Assembly: GCA_021613335.1 (NCBI GenBank)
Contig: JAJTWR010000067.1
Span: 1,189,501 to 1,253,500 of the forward strand
Direction of reading: 5' to 3'
DNA from: Whitmania pigra
Lineage: Eukaryota > Annelida > Clitellata > Hirudinida > Haemopidae
Length of the DNA: 64,000 nt
Made by a program: the position numbers and the translations under genes
Shown here: positions 31,901 to 44,499 of the stretch, one piece after another
How positions within the stretch are numbered: the first letter of the stretch is position 1
How the letters are laid out: each line of letters opens with the position of its first letter
The notes under the pieces: generated by a model
Databases searched by the model: none
The model's input: only the letters and a program-made list of their open reading frames with translations
What the model was told of the DNA's origin: nothing

Positions 31901-32029
31901 TAGTCATCCAACCACCACCAGATAATTGAACAACAATTTCTTGTCTACTTTTAGATGATCAAGGAGATGGAGGCGATAGACAGAAAAAGAAGCCAAGAAG
32001 ATTGGCGGAGGTTGGCGGAAGGGTCCTAA
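28990..32029 (+). CDS. C22orf23: UPF0193 (EVG1/C22orf23-like) protein
   Basis: The seven-exon model is 28990-29071, 29720-29796, 30372-30455, 31054-31138, 31381-31524, 31738-31838, 31955-32029 (648 nt, 215 residues; the human protein is about 217). Family signatures in order: SYSRETHQMLK joined to VMMDEAKLTNLQRKQIHEAI, GSLPTSLP, GAYEVEHYLPP, SYERDKERLTNIMAFGE, the acidic linker VDRFEE, and the C-terminal MIKEMEAIDRKRSQEDWRR. The function is not known in detail; the family has been linked to ciliated cells. Splice sites around exons 2 to 4 are the weakest: the donor at 29797 (GTTTAG) is poor, and the acceptors chosen at 30372 and 31054 are second AGs picked because they keep frame and family similarity. 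AATAAA occurs at 32045 and 32075. Confidence 0.85.
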
Positions 32030-32272
32030 GATCAAACGACAAAGAATAAAAAACAATTGTTGCGCATGATTTTAAATAAAGCCCGTCTTTTATTTGATAA
32101 AAGGTATTAAATTAGGATACTTTTTTAAAAATAAAACCTCATGAAACATGATTTCAACAAAATTTTCATTTTTTTTTTTACTTTATACAACTGCCACAAT
32201 TCTATCCAACTCAACAATAAGCTTTCCTAATCCTCGGGTCACGGCACAACCCTGCCCCCTTGCTTCCCTTCG

Positions 32273-35200
32273 TCACGGTAAGCACATATGCTCCCTGGGT
32301 CTGCCCCCTAGCTCGAGTTGTTTATTGGCCGAATCTAGGACCTCTTTGACTTTTGAAATCATGGGGGAAACGTAAACACCGATCCATTCCTCCACCGTGT
32401 CAGTGAAGAAGACCTCGGAGAGACTTGTCTCCATCATCCTACTTAGGTGCTCCAGATTGCTGAGCTGCCTGAAAAGTGGTAATTTAAGACGACATGATGG
32501 AAGAGGGAATATCAGCAAATGTACAACAACATAAATCAATCAATTAATATTGTACCGACCTAGTTTAAAAAAAAAAATATGGGATGAGATAAATTAAAAA
32601 TAACTGACTGCTGAGCAAGGAAAATGATGTGGTTGAGATGGGCAGGGTTCGTGTAGTTCTTTTTGATGTGCCAATCGGTCATCCAGCCAATCATCCTGTA
32701 AACAGTATCACCATGGCAATGATGTTTAAACATAAAATAAAACAGGAACGTTGTTGAGCACCAACATTTGCCACAAAAAATTGTAGTCATTTAATCAAGT
32801 TAATATCATTTTTGGAGACTGAACCAATAAAGTAACCAATGAGACCAATTAGTGAATTAACTAAAGGCCCGACAATAACAGAACAATTGATTTCAATTAA
32901 AGCATGTAGTACGAAAAATCAGCTTTTAAGTCGTTGAGAGCACTCATGATTTAAAGCTGCCAGCCAACAAAGCCACGGTTGAAAAGTCACAAACCTTTCG
33001 TTCCGAAGAAACATCTCGTATTCAAAGGTGATTTGGATCAGCTGGTGGACACCAACGAATATCTCGCTGCCCCTGAAGTTGCAGGTTATCTCCTCGGTGT
33101 AGCTGTTTAAGAAGTCGGTAGTTTATCAACTACAATTACGATAGTTTATTTAATCACATGAAGCTATGTGGGATTTGCGAGCTGGCATGAATATTCATTA
33201 CTAAAAATTCATTGGCCTCATACAAAATTATGTAATTAAATTTAATTTTAACAAATAATTTGTAATTAAATGTATTGTTTTAAAGTTTTGAAAAAACATC
33301 AATTGAAGCACACCATCCATTGTCCAACCAATGCTTAGCCTGCTCACCCAACCCCATACCTGGTGTAAGGATTCATATGGATGAGACCCTTGAAGTTCAA
33401 GTCCTTGCTTGCTATGTGGTGGACCTCCACTGTAAAAGCCCCTGCGATTCAGAAATATATCGGATGATAACTTGATGTGGATACAACAACAACAAGTTGA
33501 TGATGATAATGATATTCAAATTCAATGAATGTGGTAACAATGGTCCAAGTTTTCACCATGTGTCATCGTGAGGAGGCAGATGGCAAGACTGGGCAGACCG
33601 ACGGGGAAGAGTTCACAGAGTACGGCATAGTGGTCATACCTGTTGATGATGTTAGTGATGTAATAACAACAACATTGACAACAAAAATAATAGTAATAAT
33701 AATTGTCATCATCAAGCAGAATTTGTCTGCTTATCCCCTCATACCTCTGCCAGCCAGTCAGAGCATATCCCATGAATGTGCAATCCAAGTTCTTGATGCA
33801 CTCCTTCACCACTTTCAACCAATCTTTGTGGTTTTCGATGTGATAGGCAATCTCGGTGGCATAGGTCCTCGGCCCGGTGGCCCCCTTAAAAGCACTGGCT
33901 ACCCATATTGCATTGAAAACCTCCGAATAAGTTGTCCACAACTCTGACAAGAATAAGTTAATGATAAATTAGAAAATTGGTTTTCCTTTCTCCAATAGAA
34001 GATCTGAGAATGGTTGGCTCACTAACCAATGGGGAGGTCTATGACCATCTGGTAGTACCACACCATCGGCTGAACCAGGTTCCCGATGCCGGATTCTGAG
34101 AGACAGAATTCCAAATCAAAGGAAGAATGAATGTGAATTCTTAACAGGTTTGGTCTACTTTCAATTCTTTGAAGACTTACAATTCTAGCCAATTTAATGT
34201 ATTCATAACAACTAATTAAGTAAAAAGAGTGCCATTATAAGTTCATAAATAATTAATAAATTATGCTAGGTATCACATGCCCTTTAAAGCTGCAGGACTG
34301 ATTTTTCTGAACATGTCATCCCACATGATGATTTGTAATTTAGGGTAGGCCTTTTTCAGGTACATGAGCAGTCTTTTGATGTGACCCAGAAAAAGGTCAA
34401 CCTGGGTCAGCGAGTGCAGCTCCATCTTTTCGAGACACTTCGGACAAAAGCCGATGTGATACACCTTAGGGGGAAATGAACAATCATTTTGGACAACAAT
34501 TAAGAATGGTCGACACCGTTTTACAATATTGTGCAAGCAACAAGCAATGCACTAACTAGCCAGCTAAATGATTAACTAAATTAAGCTAGAATTATCCAGA
34601 TCGCTCAACAGCTTAGTTACCAATTATAAGACAAATGCAACAGAGGAATAAGTTTGTAACAAACGTGTCCCACAAGTGATGGATCCCACCACACACACAA
34701 TTTACCAATTTCTAGAAAAGCCAACTGACATCCAGCAAATTTTGTCAGTTCTACATGGTTTGTGAGGCTATGATTATGGATGGAATTGGGCAACAAAAGC
34801 AATCATCTGCAAATTGGCATTTGCCAGTCACTCTGCCAACAATGCGACTCACCTCGTCAGCTCCGATGTGGAAGTACTTGAGGTCGTTGTGGGCTTCGAT
34901 GACTTGGCCGAGCATTTCCTTAAGTAAAGTAAAGGACTCTAGCTTGGTTCGAATAACAAAAAAAAGATATTTAATGACTTGTAGATTGTAGGTTAACACA
35001 GATAATATATTTATACCCTAAACATTTTCAACTAATGAATAAATTAAGAAATTAATTTTTTAAGTCAATTAAACACTAAAAACTTAATTTATTATTAATA
35101 TTCATGAGACAAACACCTTCCATGGAAGGGCACAGAGTCATAGGGCACTGTTCCACTTCCCTTAATCCTCTGAATTTGTCGTGCTTTAGGACAAACTGTT

Positions 35201-37516
35201 GGGAAAGAAACAAGACTTTCTCTGATTTGTTTTACATTTGTAATAATATTCTTAGCAAAATAAAATATATGAGAAAACAGATGTTAATTACAATATTATT
35301 GGGGCTGCAGATATATATGCGTTAACTGGCGATTAACACGTTAAACATATTTCTGCGATTAATGCATTTAATTTTTAATTTGGAATACTTTAATCAAATT
35401 TTTCAAGACTTTGTTTTGCTAGGACAATTTTGGGGCACAAGTTTAGTTTCACATCAAACTCTATTGTGGTTTGCATCATAAGCAAATGCCAGTTTAAGTA
35501 TCATCACAGTATGTCTTCTTACATATCATATGTGAAGCAAATACCCATTTGATGCCGAGGACCAATTGATGATATCTAACATTTGCAAGCCTTATCAACA
35601 GCCAACACTGATGCATTTGAAAGAAAAGACAAAACCAATGGAGCAGTGCAAATTTGATGCGATCACTAAGGCCTCAGCTACATGGATTGCCATGAATGGT
35701 TGACCAACGAATGCAGTGACAGATGAAGGACTGCAAAGAAGTGGAAGATTTTCTAAGAATATTCCACTGATTTTGAAGAACCACTTGAAGGAGATCATTA
35801 CCATCTACTGTAACAAGGGCTTTAGCTCGTTATAGAGCCGACAAAGTTGACAAAGCTGGCTATCCATTGGAATAAACATTTGCCTCAGCAACTGGCTGAA
35901 TAAGCCTCAAATTACATGTATAAATAATATTTTTTATGACAAATTGAAGTGTTTTGGGAAATTAATTGGATAATAGGATGGCGCGATTAAAAATGCGTTA
36001 ACGACGATTAAACTATTAATCTGACGTGATTAATCACGATTAAAAAAATTAATCGATCTGCCCTAATTATTGTTAACAATAATTAAAGCAAGAACTTCAA
36101 AAAGACTATCAACAAACTAAGACTGTCAATTTCATGAACGAACACATCAGCAAAATTTATTTATGGTTTAAGTTGAGCAAAATAATATGAATGATATCAA
36201 ATGACCTCAAAGTGACCAAACGTTTGGACGAGGGGTATGAAGGTCAAGTCGTTATGGGCAGCCAGAGACTGTAACAACTGGATGTCTTGTGGGCTTATTA
36301 TTAATTAATAGGTGTTAGTTAGGTTGATGATGGAATAATCAACTATAATTTATTAAAAATTGATATGATATATTACAACATAAATAATAATAAATTTATT
36401 AATGAAATGATGATGCAATTAATTATAATGTAATCATTATAAGTAATAATATAAACATAAATCCATCATCCATATAGGCTATGTTTGTGGTATTAATTAT
36501 AATATTTATGAGTAATTACTTAAATGTAAATCTTTTCATAAAGGCTACCAGTATGATAATTACAATGTAATAATTATGAGCCATTACATAAATGCAAATC
36601 CATCTATCTGCCCATACACACAAGCTACCTGTAGGCATAGTTGAGTCTGAGATCAGACAGAGAGTCCTGATATGGAAACATGTCCTCGTACTCAACGAGA
36701 ACACCTGTGGCTCCCCACTTCTTCAACAATGGGAACAACTGGAAAAGAATGCACGACTCGATTATCATCATCAACACCACTGCCGATCATTATCATCATC
36801 AAATACGTTGACGTGATCATATCCACAGCCAATAAATCTAAACATTAGTCATTAGTTGCAAGCATCCTGTTTATATTAGTCATGACATGCTGGTTATGCA
36901 TTACATTTGTGGTAAGACTAATATATAACAAGACCAACAAAAATAAATGCTTACAAATATATGTTTTATTTAGAACAATTATCTTGCAGATTCAACATGA
37001 CTTATACCAATAAGGATGTACAAACCCATTCATAGTAGCTCATTTTTGGGGGTGCTCCTTTGAGATCGAAGTGAACAATCCTACAAAAACAAAAAGATGC
37101 TTTCAGTTAGGCGTAATATGGATGGCTGCATAGCTGTCAAATAAATAATTATTTCCAATAAAATTGCGCATAGATTTTCCCTAGATGTTTGAAGCTAGTT
37201 TCATAAACGCATTTTCAAAGCCAAAGAATTTAAGAGATTTAAGTTATTTAATTTTAAGAGAAATAAACTAAATATTCTCTAAAGCTTAATACTAACACCA
37301 TACAATAGAAATACATCATAGACAGTGGCAAATGTAAGAAAATAATCGAGAAATTAATTTGTATTGGATCGACACTGCACAAACTATTTAGGTAATTTGA
37401 TGAAACAAACAGAAAATTTTCCAGCACCTGTGTTCCGAAGATGAACCCGAAACTGACGACGATTGCTCCGCAAATTCGCCAACCATGTCTACCTCCGTTA
37501 CATCCATCTCGATCAT
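32273..37516 (-). CDS. HEXD: Hexosaminidase D (glycoside hydrolase family 20-type)
   Basis: The 14 exons are 37516-37428, 37080-37026, 36738-36629, 36293-36206, 35195-35117, 34938-34853, 34464-34281, 34095-34027, 33943-33745, 33639-33557, 33441-33360, 33102-32995, 32695-32609, 32468-32273 (1515 nt, 504 residues). Landmarks follow the family along the TIM barrel: VHFDLKGAPPKMSYYEW, EYEDMFPY, IPLVQTFGHFEFVLKH, YFHIGADEVYHIG with the catalytic Asp-Glu pair, IIMWDDMFRKI, WVASAFKGATGP and [20 protein letters not shown]. The C-terminal helical region ends at TGA 32273-32275. The N-terminus has no signal peptide, in keeping with the nucleocytoplasmic location of HEXD, an exo-beta-N-acetyl-D-galactosaminidase/hexosaminidase. 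Intron 7 seems to use a GC donor. Intron 4 contains a transposon remnant. Confidence 0.95.
34096..34280 (-). other. Candidate GC-AG intron in HEXD
   Basis: The exon ends in GCTTTAAAGG and the intron opens GCATGT. Cutting before this GC gives phase 1, which matches the next exon (AA TCC GGC) and restores the family spacing ALK-ESG. The only nearby GT is 4 nt downstream and would shift the frame. Confidence 0.65.
35294..36072. mobile_element. Decayed hAT-like DNA transposon in HEXD intron 4
   Basis: The element is about 763 bp (35302-36064), flanked by TATTATTG (35294-35301) and AATTATTG (36065-36072), which match at 7 of 8 positions as expected for an 8-bp hAT target duplication. The ends are GGGCTGCAGAT on the left and, reverse complemented, AGGGCAGATC on the right, an imperfect terminal inverted repeat. 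ATGCGTTAAC followed by CGATTAA occurs near both ends (35317 and 35993). The interior (about 35550-35860, + strand) translates to fragments such as TNAVTDEGLQ that recall hAT transposases, broken by stops. It is non-autonomous or dead. Confidence 0.65.
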
Positions 37517-37822
37517 TAAAAATCGTCAAAGTTAGAGACCACCAAATACTCTGCTACTCAGTGATATATAATAGCGACCTAGAATTCCTGTCAACTGCGT
37601 ATTCTTTGGCTATGCATTATTAATTTATATCAATAGCAATTATTAAAATAATGCAAACATTAAAAATGTTTATTAAATATTTAATACTTACTTAAATAAT
37701 AAGTGCGCAAATTGCAGAATGCAAATATGAATAAATGTTTTTGGTGTTTATATTTACTTTTAAGTTTCCTCATTATCGTTTTTATCACGTTACTCGAGGC
37801 TAAACGATAAATCTGTTCTATA
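37517..37822. promoter_or_regulatory. Presumed bidirectional promoter between HEXD and CMSS1
   Basis: The start codons of HEXD (-) and CMSS1 (+) are 306 bp apart, head to head, with no exon between them. The segment is AT-rich with no obvious TATA box at a useful distance. Its role is inferred from position alone. Confidence 0.5.
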
Positions 37823-39484
37823 ATGGCTGATGATCTTGGAGATGATTGGTGGCAGAAAAGCTCGAAAAGCAAACTGAACGTGAAGGATAAAAAGAAAAGG
37901 AAGCGTGAAGGTCTGATCTTTCTAATCAATATTTTCTATAATAGATTTTCATTATCAAATCTTGCTTATTTGCAAAATTTTGTATTTATAGAGCACTGAT
38001 ATATCATAAATAATTTTGCTAATTGTAGGTGCTACGAAAAACTTTTGTAACCATGAACTTAAATTTATTTTGTTGAAACTTGTTTGTGCAGAGACTGAAG
38101 ATGTAAATAAAGATATCATTGAGACAAAATCAAAGCCAGCAAAGAAAAAAATGAAAGAGGAAATCATTGAAGCAGAGTTATCAGCTGACGAAGTTGAAGC
38201 TGCAGTGAATGATTCAAAATCTAAAAAGCACAGGAAGAAAGTGAGACACGAACATTCTGAACATGGATTATATCTTCATACCAATTGACCATATTTTTAA
38301 ACATGGTTTTCCTAATTTAACTAATTGGTTTTGTAATGTGATATGATATACAGATTATATTATAAAATTTAATCATGATCTAAAGTTATATTTATGCATG
38401 TCAATAAAGTAGGGTGTCCTTGTTTTAATTAATGTTTGCAACATGAATATTAAACAGAAGACCAAATCCTTCGAAGGCACGGTCATATCAACATCGGAAG
38501 CCATGATCGATGTTGTTGACAATTATTTCTCGGATTCACTCTCGGCTGTGGAAAAAAGTTTGCTTAAGCTAGAAGGTTGGTACTTTACAAGCACTTATTT
38601 GTATATACCTTTGCTGATGATGTTGTTTATGTACAATTTTTTAAAAATATTAAGCAATTAATAAAATACAATAGTTTTTATTTAAATATTTTATTTTTGG
38701 TCAATAGTTGAGCATTTCTCGGCCTTCAACGACGGATCACATACCATCGTCTCATTCGTGAAATCACTCTTCCCCAAATGGAAAAGGGCACTCAAAACCA
38801 ACTCGGGGGAGCCAAGGAAGCCGATCATCGTCGTCGTCTGCTCCTCGGCACTGAGATGCGTGGAGGTCATCAAGTAAGCATCGTTCACAATTTTAAGATA
38901 TTTAGACACCCGATTGACCAGTTTTAAGACTTTATAAATAGTAGTACAACATTTTTACATGCCTATGCAGACAGATGGCAGACCTAAAGTGCAAAGAGTG
39001 CGTCATAGCCAAGCTGTTCGCTAAGCACATGAAGGTTTGCAGATTCATCTTGAATTTGCATGGTAAATCTCTTTTATTATCCTATTTTGAATTTAGCTCG
39101 AAGAAACACAAGCGTTCTTGAAGACCAAGGTCATCCATATTGCCGTTGGAACCCCAAACAGGCTTCATTCACTCATCTCTTCTGGTAAGCACAATTATTT
39201 GTTCATTAGCAAATGCAGTTCTCCATTACTAATACATCAGATAATTTCTTTTAATACTAAGTTGAAAACACAAAATTGTTACTGCCACCAACCATTTCCA
39301 TCAACAAACAGGCGATTTGCAGCTCGACTGCGTCCAGCAAGTCATTCTCGACGTGAGTCACAAGGACGTCAAGAAGTGCACCATCTTCGACATAAAGATA
39401 GTCAAGTCAGATCTCATGAAGCTACTTGCAGACTGTTTCATACCCCACATGAAGAAGCATTCGAGCAAGCTCGCACTGTTTTAG
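37823..39484 (+). CDS. CMSS1: CMSS1 (Cms1-like ribosomal small subunit protein)
   Basis: Seven exons: 37823-37910, 38092-38240, 38458-38575, 38708-38873, 38971-39034, 39097-39184, 39312-39484 (846 nt, 281 residues; human about 279). It opens MADDLGDDWWQK, nearly the family's standard N-terminus. A lysine- and glutamate-rich linker follows (exon 2), then a DEAD-helicase-like fold without helicase motifs: SLFPKWKRAL, IIVVVCSSALRCVEVI, KLFAKHMKLEETQAFL and HIAVGTPNRLHSLI. It ends KKHSSKLALF, close to the usual family ending. The yeast homologue associates with the small-subunit processome, so a nucleolar role in 18S rRNA maturation is likely. AATAAA at 39505 lies just past the stop. It is head to head with HEXD. 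Confidence 0.95.
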
Positions 39485-40053
39485 TTTCATTTATTTTTTT
39501 AAATAATAAAAATTTACACGAAAACATCAAAAAGGAAAATCTTCAAAGACATTCAGGTGTGCGGGGTTCGTTAGAAACATACGCGTGGAACCGAGGGCTC
39601 GTCCTGCTTTGAGAACCCAAGTTAGCCACTGAAGCACGGTATTTTTAAAAATAGATCTACATTCACGCTAGTGATGATTAAACAAACGAACAGACAAAAC
39701 GCAAAATGACTCCAAAAATAGACACAATTCGAATACCAAGCAGTTTGCTCTCCGAGGCCTTACTTGGAAATCTCTCAATTGCTGTGCTGGTCATCACAGT
39801 CGAGGAAATGTACGCAATTCAAAAACATAGATCTCTCTTGGTGAGATGAACAGATGAACTTTCGGCTAAATTCGGATTCCCCCAATCGGGCTTCATGCGA
39901 CGGTCAAAATAAAAGCGTGAGAGCACAAAATACTTAGGAACACTGGAACACATACAAGCATGTTAATCGACAGCCATTAAACGACTGCTCGCCAGTTTTT
40001 CATTCAAGGGGGAGGGGAAATGACCGGGGCAATCCGTCTTGGCGCCGCGACGA
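39485..40053. other. Spacer between convergent CMSS1 and ZDHHC genes
   Basis: It contains the two 3' untranslated regions. No further exon was recognised. Confidence 0.6.
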
Positions 40054-43000
40054 TCAGATTCCATTTTCTTTGACGGCTGTCTCGGGAATGTCCTCTTGCA
40101 TGCTCAAGTCAATGTGAACCTGAGGGTAGAAAATAATGAGTCATGACAATTCAAATTGTTTGTTTATTTCCTGATCAACTAGATAATTATTGGATAATAT
40201 TGTTGTCACTTTTACTATCTGCATTTTTATACTTGTTGTGCTATGTTATTTCTCCTCGTTTGAAACATATAAATATTAATAGCACTGTCTCATTCAATCC
40301 ATCAAATTGGCCACATTGTTAAAGCTTAAGAGCTCAGGTGAAAAGCCTATAAAATGACCCTGCTGCAAATTGTCATTGATTAAGCTGAGTATCTCACAAT
40401 AAATGCGGTTACGTGAGGCACTCGATAGATCGACTAAATACAAATTCTGAGGTGGGGCGGCCTTTGACATTTGACCCTCATTATCGTAACTTATAACATA
40501 CTCTGATTGAAAACGCCAATTGACTGCTCAACCTGGAAAACAAAACTATTGGAGCTCGTCGAAGAGAATAAAGCTAGACTCTGACCTCCTTTGCATATTT
40601 TAATTAATGCAAGGGGTTGCCATGTAATGACATACAAGTTTTAGAAATCAAAAGACAAAGAAGATTAACTGTTGTGCAATGTTAAAATTATGAAGGACAA
40701 CATTGTACAAGCAAATATTCTTATTTAAATAATAATAATAAAGTAAATTAGAAATTTTAATAAATCAAATATAACATCGCATAGATAGTTTAAATTTATA
40801 TTTGTTTGTTGAAATCACGATGACAGAATGGAAATTAAAGATCAAACCTCTTTGATTAGCGAGGTCTCCACAATGGAAGATCTTTTGCAGTTCCCTTCTT
40901 CTGACGAGAACATTTCAAGTTTGGTCAATTTATCCTCTTCTTCAAAGTCTTCGATCTCATTGGTAGCCCTGTCTGCCACCTGGAAGAAGCCGGACTCCGA
41001 TTGGACGAGGCCTCTCCTATCGATGAGGCTCGGGGGCACGGGTCCGCAAACGACGAAGCAATAGTTTCGAACGACAGAGTGATGACTGTAGGGATTTCTT
41101 GCATCAGATCTCTTGGTAGAATATGTCCCCTTCATCTGTTAGATTATAATTTTCCATAATATTTTTTGTGTCACAATTAGGACGATGTTAAATGTTGATC
41201 ATTTATTTGCAATACTTTTTCTGGGTTTCTCATATGATGGAGCATGGCAATTTAAAAGGCACAATTAGTATCGTGAAGCATGAATGAACTATTGAATGTC
41301 TTATCACTGATACATTTACTTGAATAACATTGAATTTAAGCATTGCTATTTAACAAGCATTACAACTGAACTGTGTTACATTGTCATGCGGACTTACAAC
41401 TCAGGCCTATTGTCAAATGGCACTCAATGGTTTATTCATAGACTCTAAAAACAAGCTTGAAATCATCTGAGCAATGAAAAGCTGATCTGATAAGCTTCAA
41501 TGCTCATTCCAAAGCTTCCAAATATGACCATAACCTTACAAGTTTGCAAAACGTCAAACAAAAAGTAACAATTTTGAAATTCATCTCCTCAAACTATGTT
41601 TTTGTATTCAATCAATTCAAGCTTGTGTCAGTGGTCCAACAAGCCATTTGATTAAATTAAATAAAATACATTTCCTAGTCTGGGCCATAGAATAGATGCA
41701 ACTAAATCTATCAGAGTATTTTGCAAGTTCCCCTTGCCGACTGCTGGATGCTCATAGATGGCGTCACTTGAGACTGCATTGTGTGATTCCTTACAATGGA
41801 TCATTTGTTTCACAATTATGAAAAAAATATCGAGAGAGTCCAATAGGTTCTTATTTTAGATTACCAAATGCAGCAGACTTTTTTTTACTTAAACAAGCTT
41901 TTGTTTGAAAAGCAAGAATATTTTAAAATCTTTTATAATTTTAAAAACGATAGATTTGTTAGAAAAACAAACTGCCTCGTGCGATTTAAGGATGCATGCC
42001 TGATGTTAGCTAACTTGCTGCTAAGTAGCTTAGTTAATGTTTACCATAATAATATCATCGTAAGTGTTTCGTGACTAAAATAATATAACCAATTTACTAT
42101 TGAATGTCACATTAACGATATGATGATAATAAAGTCATGAATAATTAATGTAGTCGATCGAGCCTTACGTCTTCATTGGTGGTGAGGTTGGAGCTAGCCA
42201 AATAGGTATGGAATCCTGTCAGACCAATCACAGACCAGACAGAAAAGAAGCAGACGAAAGCCTCCACAACAGTTCAATTCAGTCAAGGAAATGTCGCAAT
42301 TAATTTTTCCATTCATAGTTAAGAGCAAAAGTAGTTCATAGTTTATAGCTAAATTAATTTATATAGAAATAGTTTACAGTTAATAATAAAAATAGTTTAA
42401 ACTTAACAAAATTAGTTTTCAATTAATAATACAATGATTTTAGAGTTAATATTAAAAGTAGGTTATAGCTAACAATATAACGTAGTTTATAGTTAATAGA
42501 AAAATTAGTAAAAACAATTTTTGAGCATTTTAATAAATATTTGATTGTTCCCTTAATTGCTAATGTTGAATTCATAAACATGCATGCTTTTTGCAGTACA
42601 TTCCTTTGACGAATGTTTTTATATTTCAAATGTTTAAATTTGAAAAAAAAATTATTTATACTTAAAATGTGTCCTCCAATCAAAAGCTCAAAAGGATATC
42701 TGGCCGGGGACTTCTTGAATGCGTCCAGTATGCCGTTATCTCGTGATACTGTCGGAAGACAACAATTTTAAAGGAACAATGCTTAGGTGTGCTGTTACCA
42801 TCTTCTAGTGTTTACTTGTAATAACAACTGTTTACAACAAACAATAATAATGTGACAATGATTATCATCGCAAGTTAACATAACAAAGTTACTAAGAAAA
42901 TAATAATGTCATAAAGCAAAGCTTGGTAATTAACCAATCATTATCATTGATGAAAAAATCACCATCGTTTGAAGATTCATAATTATATATTCATTATCAT

Positions 43001-44467
43001 TAATGACCCTGCTGACTTAAACGCTGATGTAGACTGACAAATATGCTCAATGCAGAATCTATTACCACACTCAATCCAACATTGACATTGAAGAAACACA
43101 GCTCAGAGTTATTGAGTTCAAAGCCCAGAGAGCACTTATCACTGTCTAAATAGCTCCACACTTGATAAAGAGAGATGGCTAAAAATAGCTTTTGTTAATA
43201 ACAATTATTATTATTATTATTAAATATCTTGTATACTGTTTATAATGATATGTTGTTAAGCAATATATTACTTGTAGACAATGGACTTAAGAGAGGCAAA
43301 ATTATTATCTCCTTTTCCACTAAAGATGGATGCAAGCTCAAGTTTTCAAGATATGTAACATTCTCAATTATGAGCTGGCATTTATTAGATTAATATTCAG
43401 TCAGCTGACTTTTATCCTTAAATGATAAATTCAATTAAATATTGTATTAATACTGAACTCTTTTAAAAATCGATCGAACAATCTATTATTTACTGAAGCA
43501 ACTCATGAGACTGCTTCACAAAAACAACTCAATGATTCAAGCAAACATTGAAACAAGCAGGATTGAAGATTGAAATAGCACAAAGAATGACCCAATTACC
43601 TGAGGAGGGGATTTAGATCACCTAATTCCCACTCAAAACACTAAAAAAACAAAATTTCGAGCAACTACCATAATGATAATCATTTTTGATATGAAATTCA
43701 AAATCTTCAACAACAACAACCATTGATGATGATAGTAATGCGGTTACTTACTTAACAAGAGATGAGCTACTGTGTTTGAGAAGATGAAGAGAGATAGTAA
43801 CGAGAGTGAGAGGAGGAACATGTAGAAGTACCGGTAGTTCCTCAGACCTACGCAGTTGCCCACCCATGGACAGTGGTGATCGAAGCGTTCTGCGGGAGCA
43901 AATGAGTTGCTTAAATGTTATCTCAATTAATACAAAAATAAAATAATAATTAATCAACCTAACATTTTCGATTAACATCAGCCTGATAATAATAAAGATT
44001 AACATCAACTTAAGTCTAATAACAATAATAATATTCAACATTAATACCAACTAATAATGATAATAAAAGTCTAATAATGACAATAATAACCATATTCAAC
44101 ATTGATACCAATGTAAGTGTAATAATAATAATAATAATAATAATTAATTTTTCTTGTTATTCTCATGAACAACATGAAACCCTCAGACATTCCAAATACT
44201 CGTTGAGGTGTTGTTCTTGGATTGGACTAGGGTGCTTTCAATTGTTTACTTGATTAATTATTATTAATATCGTATTAGTTAATTCATTCCAATATCAGGT
44301 CATATTATGCTAATGTTAAATAATATTATTAATATATCATTATTGCCTATATTATGTCTCAAAAAATATAATTATTATCATTATGTTTATCAATATTTAT
44401 ATTAGTATTACTATTATTATTAATTAGAATGATTAGTGTAAAATAATAGTTTTAGTTAAACATTATC

Positions 44468-44499
<32 letters not shown>

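Noticed and set aside
33525..33947. Plus-strand open frame of 140 codons
   Set aside because: It is the shadow of two HEXD exons and the intron between them.
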